Positions 58,336-64,000 of a DNA stretch of 64,000 bases are shown here, one piece after another. A program made the translations under genes and the position numbers. The number at the start of each line of letters is the position of its first letter. The stretch's first letter is position 1. The notes below the pieces were generated by a model, which worked only from the letters and a program-made list of their open reading frames with translations, was not told the origin of the DNA and searched no databases. The DNA comes from Maribellus maritimus (GTDB taxonomy: Bacteria; Bacteroidota; Bacteroidia; Bacteroidales; Prolixibacteraceae), in assembly GCF_022267315.1 (NCBI RefSeq), contig NZ_JAIKLE010000008.1, positions 62,001 to 126,000 on the forward strand, in the 5' to 3' direction.

Positions 58336-58507
58336 AATCGTTAACGATTGAAACAATTTTGTACTATATTAGCAATGCTTAAAAATGAAAGATTAAGAAA
58401 ATTATTGAAAACTACCTTTTCTCTATTAGACCAATAAAGTTTTCTTATCTAACTAAACTAGACTATGAACAATCGGGTTATCCAATAAAAGATAACCCGT
58501 TTTTTTA
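58336..58507 (+). ncRNA. Unassigned plus-strand transcript unit with operator, 20-codon frame and terminator
   Basis: AATCGTTAACGATT (58336-58349) is a perfect 14-bp palindrome. It is followed by CAATTTTG (58354-58361), one mismatch from the -7 consensus. A 20-codon frame (ATG 58375 to TAA 58437, starting MLKNERLRKL) follows. A 9-bp stem CGGGTTATC/GATAACCCG (58474-58482 and 58491-58499) with a T-run to 58507 ends the unit. The genes on both sides read on the minus strand, so this terminator serves no annotated gene. A small RNA or small peptide gene is possible. The remainder of the gap (58078-58335) shows nothing else. Confidence 0.4.
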
Positions 58508-59851
58508 TACTCTTTTTCTGATATTATGTTTAAAACGAAAATAAAACAGCAACCCGGCAACCCCAAGTCCAACGAGGTATCCATACCAAATTCCCTGCGG
58601 GCCGATATTAGCAACAAAAGTTAGCAAATAACTTGTTGGTATTCCGATTAGAAGATAGGCAACAAAAGCAATAAACATTGGAACTTTTACATCTGCCATT
58701 CCTCTCAAAGTACTTAGCATAACCACCTGTAATCCGTCAAAAATCTGAAATACTGCTGCAACAACCAGTAAACTGGCTGCAATAATAACGACATGTGAAT
58801 CGGTGGTGAAAAGATAGGGAAGATAGTTTTTTCCAAAAACAAATACCAGTGCCATAAACGACATAAAGGCTAAAACAAGGTGAGTAGAACCAAATGCTGC
58901 CATTTTTAAAGCTTTTAAATCGTTATTTCCCATCTGATGGCTGATTCTAATTGTATTGGCCTGAGAAATTCCTAACGAAATCATGTAAGTAAAAGAGGCC
59001 AATCCAAGCGCAACCTGATGCGCTGCGAGAGGCTTTTCTCCTAACCAGCCCATCATTATTGCTCCAATACCAAAAGCTGTAACCTCTACAATAATTTGTA
59101 ATGCTATAGGAATTCCGATTTTTAGAATTTTTTTAATACGACTTAGTTCCAACGGATGGATCCGCGCACTACGAAAATGAATTCTATGTTGTTTTCTCTT
59201 CCAGATAAAAAGTATAAAAAGGCACGGCATCACTAGTCTTGAGACCAAGGTGCCGATTCCGGCACCAACCAGCCCCATGGCAGGAAAACCAAATTTTCCA
59301 AAAATTAAAACATAATTGAGCAATATATTTACAACATTAGACATCAGGGTAATTTGCATAGCCATTTTTGTATTTCCCAAACCTTCAAAAAACTGCTTAA
59401 AGGAAAAAAATAAAATAAAGGGTAAATAGGATGCACACAATAAAAGATAGTAAGGTTTTGCCAGATCCAAAACATCTTTTGGTTGTCCCATTAGTGGTAA
59501 AAAGAAATAAACCCCGCTCATGATTGCAGTTAAAACAAGGGCTGCCACAATATGTGTAAACATGCCGTTTTTAAGCCAAACTGTAACTTCCGATTTTTCA
59601 TTGTTTCCGAAAGCATTACCAACCAACGGAGTTAGCCCCAAAGTAAGCCCCATGCCAAAATTCATCCCTATCATGAATATATTATTCACAAAAGCCGATG
59701 CAGCAAGCTCAGTAGTCCCTACATGACCAACCATCATTACATCAATAAGCTGTACGCTTACCTGCCCAACTTGCGAGAGTACAACTGGTAAAGCCAGCCT
59801 CAGATTACGCTTGTAATATGGGAAATAATGTGCCAGTTTCATTCCAAACAT
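58505..59851 (-). CDS. MATE-family multidrug/metabolite efflux transporter
   Basis: Inner-membrane antiporter of 448 residues with twelve helices. The N-terminal LALPVVLSQVGQVSVQLIDV and MVGHVGTTELAASAFVN are typical of NorM-type MATE proteins, and the second half repeats the pattern (IGIPIALQIIVEVTAFGIGA). It exports cationic compounds or metabolites using a sodium or proton gradient. The ATG at 59849-59851 is taken as the start because the longer frame begins with TTG; a second ATG three codons later is also possible. It lies 33 bp after the interrupted DUF5916 gene on the same strand. Confidence 0.9.
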   Translation of the reverse strand: MFGMKLAHYFPYYKRNLRLALPVVLSQVGQVSVQLIDVMMVGHVGTTELAASAFVNNIFMIGMNFGMGLTLGLTPLVGNAFGNNEKSEVTVWLKNGMFTHIVAALVLTAIMSGVYFFLPLMGQPKDVLDLAKPYYLLLCASYLPFILFFSFKQFFEGLGNTKMAMQITLMSNVVNILLNYVLIFGKFGFPAMGLVGAGIGTLVSRLVMPCLFILFIWKRKQHRIHFRSARIHPLELSRIKKILKIGIPIALQIIVEVTAFGIGAIMMGWLGEKPLAAHQVALGLASFTYMISLGISQANTIRISHQMGNNDLKALKMAAFGSTHLVLAFMSFMALVFVFGKNYLPYLFTTDSHVVIIAASLLVVAAVFQIFDGLQVVMLSTLRGMADVKVPMFIAFVAYLLIGIPTSYLLTFVANIGPQGIWYGYLVGLGVAGLLFYFRFKHNIRKRV

Positions 59852-59884
59852 TGAATAATTGGGCACCAAAGTTATGATTTTGAA

Positions 59885-62509
59885 TTAAAGTGAGAACCAG
59901 TAGCTCAGTTTTATCATAAAAGCATTTTGAGCAGCCACTTTTGAAATTCCTTTTAAACTGTTGCCGATTGACGGGTTGTATACATTTTCGTAACGAGACC
60001 TGTAGTTTGTCCAAACAAAATAAAATGTTGAACCGGTTTTGTATTCCCAGCGTAAAACCAGATTGGAATTAAATTCCTGAAAATTAAAATCCTGATTATC
60101 CTCGGTAAGATTAAGAACTAAATTTGAATTTTCATCTACCAGTAAACGCTCATCTCCTTCTTCAATATTTAAGAAGGTATACCTGCTGTTTAAATCTTTA
60201 GATTTAGAATCAGCAACTTTTCTAAAGTCAAGAAATTTTCCGGTAGAAGCATAGGGGCTCCCGTAATACTGAAGCGATAATTCCGGAGTAACAAACAGTT
60301 CTGCCCGTAAGGTCGTATACAAGGTTTTTCGATCCAGTTTTCCAACAATATATTCCTAATTATCGGTTATTGATTTTTGCATAACATACTGGCTGTTGTC
60401 AACCTCGTTGGTATATGTCGTACGCGCCGCTACCGTAAACCGGTTGCTAATTAACCATTGAATATAAAACTGAGAATAATTTTCCTGACTTATTTTATCA
60501 TCAAAACGTGCCCAATAACCGGAGAATCCCAAAATAACATCTTTTCCCGGGTCGGTTTGTAAATTAACCCGGCCCATTGTTCTGTTGTCAATTCTCAAAG
60601 AAGGACCGCCCCATAATTGTCGGGTATCAATTGTATTAAACTTACGATCAAAAACCAAATCCAATCGCCAGCGGTTTTTAAATTGGATACGCGAATTTAT
60701 ATTTATCTCATCTCCTATATTTTCACCGCCATAACTCCAATGATGCATCTGTTCCACCCCGATATGGTAACTTCGGAGAATTCCTTTCGGTTTATTTATC
60801 CAATATAAAAAATCAAGATTCTGATCGATGTAGTCGGCTTGTCTTAAATATCCCAAATCATTTAATTCAACTCCCGGAGACCGCCAGTCAAAGCCACCGG
60901 TCAACCTAACCTTACCACTTCTTTTTCCTCCACTAATTTCACCTCCCCAACCTTCCAAAGTAGTCAACTCAGGATCATATTTCAAATGACCAGCATCAGG
61001 TCTTTGAAAATAGTGCCTTGAATTATTTTGCAAACTCGATATTGCAGTTGTACTTCCATTCACCTGTGAATAAAAGCTCTTAAAATTCACAAAATATTTT
61101 CGGTTTTTCCAGTTGTGCTCAAAGTCAACCCCGCCTACGGTCGAATTGTCGGCCAAAAAATCAAGATGGTCATCTTTTATATTTCTGATGGTTGAAGTTA
61201 CCAATCCGCCCAGCACGGTGTTTCCTTTATTAAAATCCTTTTTAACCCGACCAATAAAATAATTGGTAAATGGCTCAACGGCTTCTTTTGAACTTCCATT
61301 ATTTGAGAAAAGCGTTGCCTGTTCGTTTGCCGTCATACTATTGATAATCCCCAGCGAAAGCCCCTTTTTGTTTTTTCCAGTCAGCTTCAGGGCATTTATG
61401 ATTGATGTATTATCCGGAACTGAAATTGAATTTATACCCTCGGTGTAACCCGGCGCATAGCTTGGCGCATGTCCAATTCGTCTTGAATAAAACAGCAAAT
61501 CAGAGCCTGCTCCATACTCCAGAATATTGTTTCCTTCCAGAAAAAAAGGTCGTTTTTCATCATAAAAAACTTCATACGAAGTTAAATTCAAAACAGAGGG
61601 ATCCGCTTCAACCTGCCCAAAATCCGGGTTAATTGTATAATCAAGAGTAAAGTCGGAAGTAACTGCAATTTTCCCGTCCAGGCCTCCGCCAAAGTTGAAT
61701 TTGTCGTGAGCATCAGAAATGTATTTTGATTTTACATAGGGCAAGACCTCAAAATTTCTTTTAAAAGGGATATCTTTTATTCCTCTCAATTCTCCAAATA
61801 TATAAACCATGGCAGGTGCATCAACAGGAATTAATTTCCACTGGTCTTCTTCACTCAATCTGTGTATCCACCGCCAGATGTGCATTCCCCAAACATGTTC
61901 TTCATTGTTTGCAAAACGCAACTGCGTAAAAGGCACCCTCATTTCAGCATACCAGGCCGAGTCTCCAACCGAGGATTTCCCATCCCAAACGGCATCCCAG
62001 TTAAAATCCCAGCCATATTCTCCCAAATGCATCAGATCCACTTTTTGGCCGGCAGCAGTTACATTAAACTCAAAGGCCGTTTGTTTATCGTTGTATGAGT
62101 CAAGCGCTATTCCTGCCATATCACCGTTATTTTCATCACGACGGCCTAAAATCGGACTTATTTTATCCGGCTCATCGTCATGACAAACAATTGCAAAATA
62201 CAAATAGGTGTCATCATAAAGTATTTTTATTTCAGTTTGCTGAGACGGAGCGTTTGCCTGATGTGGTTGCTGCTGGATAAATCCTCCATCCCACTTTCCT
62301 ACAACTTTCCAGCATTCGTCATCCAGCTTACCGTCTACTTTGGGTTTTAGGTTAGTTCGTGTTGCATAATATACCCTTTTAATGCTTGCATGATGATTCA
62401 CCAATGAATCATCGGAAAGCGTATAATTAAAATCCTGAGATTCAGCTACCAGAGATTCAGATAAAAAAGATATACTAAAAAAAAGTATTAAGAGGTAATT
62501 CCTATACAT
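59885..62509 (-). pseudogene. DUF5916 outer-membrane protein with CBM9-like N-terminus, in-frame amber stop
   Basis: The 717-codon frame (62509-60356) and the 145-codon frame (60322-59885) are in the same reading frame. They are separated only by a TAG at 60356-60358 and twelve further codons (EYIVGKLDRKTL). Together they give about 874 residues, a usual length for DUF5916 proteins: signal peptide, CBM9-like domain (KVDGKLDDECWKVVGKW), DUF5916 core (DFTLDYTINPDFGQVEADPS, EKRPFFLEGNNI) and a C-terminal barrel ending in IKLSYWFSL. Without readthrough the barrel closing strands are lost. A single-base change from AAG, CAG or GAG would explain it; a sequencing error is also possible. Confidence 0.82.
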
Positions 62510-62799
62510 AACGCATATTTAAATAAGTGGCCTAAAATTAGTTGTTTGCGAAAATACAAAACTTTTTTCTAAGAAAATCTATTTCAACCTTAGAACAAGT
62601 TCTTTTGTTTTTCGAATTTAATGGTCGCGATTAACAATCCTATATCTCAAATTTACATTTATTAACACATTTTGATTTGTAGATTAAACCACAAAAGGTA
62701 ATTTCAAATGGTTTTCTGAACTAAACAATTTTGGATTTGTACAGTTATACTTGATTGTATTTATAAAACAGATAATTTTTATCGATTTATAAAATCAAA
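62510..62799. other. Divergent promoter gap before the biotin carboxylase gene
   Basis: AT-rich gap between the DUF5916 start (minus) and the biotin carboxylase start (plus). It should hold both promoters, but no box stands out clearly. No coding frame or strong hairpin was seen. Confidence 0.3.
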
Positions 62800-64000
62800 A
62801 TGAGTCAAATAAATAAAATTTTAGTTGCAAATCGTGGCGAGATTGCAATTCGTGTAATGCGCACCTGCCGGGAGTTAGATATAGAAACTGTAGCTGTTTA
62901 CTCTGAGGCGGATCGCACTTCACTTCATGTAAGATATGCACACGAAGCATATCTCATCGGAAAAGCGCCTTCAAACGAAAGTTATTTAAACATTGAAAAA
63001 ATATTAGAAGTTGCCAAAAACTGCGGAGCCGATGCTATTCATCCAGGTTATGGCTTTCTTTCTGAAAATGCAAAATTTGCACAACGGTGTTTGGAAGAAG
63101 GCATCATCTTTATCGGACCAAATCCGGATGTAATTGTAAAAATGGGTGACAAAATACAAGCCCGTGAAGTTATGAGCAAAGCCGGCATTCCGGTTGTTCC
63201 CGGTACTGATGGTGCGATTACAAGCGAGGAAGAAGCACTTTCCATTATAAAAGAAATTGGCGTACCTGTAATGATAAAAGCTTCTGCCGGAGGTGGTGGA
63301 AAGGGAATGCGGCTGGTAAAAAATGAATCGGAAGTTGTTTCAGCTGTTCGCGCTGCCCGCTCAGAGGCAAAATCATCGTTTGGCGACGATTCCGTTTATA
63401 TTGAAAAATATATTACATCGCCGCACCATATTGAATTTCAAATATTGGCCGATCAGCATGGAAATGCCGTTCATCTTTTTGAAAGAGAGTGTTCTGTTCA
63501 GCGAAGACATCAAAAAATGATTGAGGAAACTCCTTCTCCGCTGATGACAGAGGAATTACGTGAAACAATGGGAAAAGCAGCTGTTGAAGCAGCCAAGGCG
63601 GTTAAATATACGGGGGCAGGTACTATCGAATTTTTAGTGGATAATGACCTGAACTACTATTTCCTTGAAATGAATACAAGGCTTCAGGTTGAACATCCAA
63701 TAACTGAAAGAGTCACCGGAGTTGATTTGGTAAAACAGCAAATAAAAATCGCTGAAGGACAGGAATTGGAATTTACACAAGATGACCTTATTCAAAAAGG
63801 GCATGCTATTGAGTGCCGGATTTATGCTGAAGATTCTGACAATAATTTTATGCCCAGTGCCGGAAAAATCTATAAAATTTCAGAACCTCTGGGGTTAGGT
63901 GTCAGAACCGATGGGTATGTGTACGAAGGCTACGAGATTCCAATTTTTTACGATTCAATGATCTCAAAACTTATCGTTTGGGGAAAAACACGGGATGAAG
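62800..64000 (+). CDS. accC: Biotin carboxylase subunit of an acyl-CoA or pyruvate carboxylase (3' end outside window)
   Basis: ATP-grasp enzyme that carboxylates biotin on a carrier protein. The ATG at 62800 opens a frame of 400 codons to the window edge. Landmarks are [20 protein letters not shown] at the N-terminus, the [10 protein letters not shown] motif, the glycine-rich ATP loop [14 protein letters not shown], and the catalytic [18 protein letters not shown]. The sequence could be AccC of acetyl-CoA carboxylase or the biotin carboxylase of propionyl-CoA or pyruvate carboxylase; the downstream genes would decide. It is transcribed away from the DUF5916 gene. Confidence 0.93.
   Translation, partial: MSQINKILVANRGEIAIRVMRTCRELDIETVAVYSEADRTSLHVRYAHEAYLIGKAPSNESYLNIEKILEVAKNCGADAIHPGYGFLSENAKFAQRCLEEGIIFIGPNPDVIVKMGDKIQAREVMSKAGIPVVPGTDGAITSEEEALSIIKEIGVPVMIKASAGGGGKGMRLVKNESEVVSAVRAARSEAKSSFGDDSVYIEKYITSPHHIEFQILADQHGNAVHLFERECSVQRRHQKMIEETPSPLMTEELRETMGKAAVEAAKAVKYTGAGTIEFLVDNDLNYYFLEMNTRLQVEHPITERVTGVDLVKQQIKIAEGQELEFTQDDLIQKGHAIECRIYAEDSDNNFMPSAGKIYKISEPLGLGVRTDGYVYEGYEIPIFYDSMISKLIVWGKTRDE

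Overview
The window looks like chromosome from a saprophytic Bacteroidota, plausibly the Marinilabiliales/Prolixibacteraceae part of the phylum (inference). Evidence: SusC/SusD pairs with ECF sigma/FecR partners, a type IX secretion C-terminal domain, low GC, promoters of the TAnnTTTG type, little Shine-Dalgarno signal, and no mobile-element, tRNA or rRNA genes in view.

Region 1 (1-8078, minus strand) is a hexuronate catabolic block: a TRAP solute-binding protein (cut by the left edge), KDPG aldolase, KDG kinase, uronate isomerase UxaC, tagaturonate epimerase UxaE, an Nramp-fold transporter lacking the metal motifs, and a zinc alcohol dehydrogenase. Region 2 (8270-18049) holds a secreted GH2 beta-galactosidase, an FG-GAP lipoprotein, a GH141-like beta-helix protein and a fused E1 alpha/beta 2-oxoacid dehydrogenase.

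Region 3 (18304-33331, minus) is polysaccharide utilization locus 1: ECF sigma, FecR, SusC, SusD, a terminator, then a LamG protein with a T9SS sorting domain, a tandem beta-helix lipoprotein, a GH28-like protein, a frameshifted GH43/GH117-like gene and a GH120-like beta-helix protein. Region 4 (33843-43905, minus) is locus 2: ECF sigma, FecR, SusC, SusD, a terminator and a GH106 alpha-L-rhamnosidase. It is followed by a DUF6807 / uroporphyrinogen-decarboxylase-like / hexuronate-type MFS operon (44098-47606). The enzymes suggest plant or algal polysaccharide rich in rhamnose, uronic acid, galactose and perhaps xylose. The uronates would flow to fructuronate, mannonate, KDG and KDPG.

Region 5 (47607-57029, plus) carries an E2 catalytic-domain protein, a LacI regulator, an SDR mannonate oxidoreductase, a second KDG kinase, a LarA-type nickel racemase/epimerase homologue, a Gfo/Idh/MocA oxidoreductase, PdxB and 6-phosphogluconate dehydrogenase. 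Region 6 (57040-64000) has a second zinc dehydrogenase, a possible small plus-strand RNA, a MATE transporter, a DUF5916 outer-membrane protein interrupted by an in-frame amber codon, and the start of a biotin carboxylase. Mannonate dehydratase (UxuA) is not in the window.

The most interesting signals are: (a) an identical 20-nt palindromic site upstream of both uxaE and the lacI gene, 43 kb apart, which links the two halves of the hexuronate pathway; (b) in both FecR-susC gaps, a plus-strand intrinsic terminator plus a promoter-like box at exactly the same offset from the SusC start, as expected for antisense RNAs of the DonS type; (c) an imperfect ~170-bp direct repeat on both sides of locus 1; (d) a LacI gene with no conventional start codon; (e) a plus-strand promoter/terminator unit with no annotated gene near 58.4 kb; (f) two disrupted genes.
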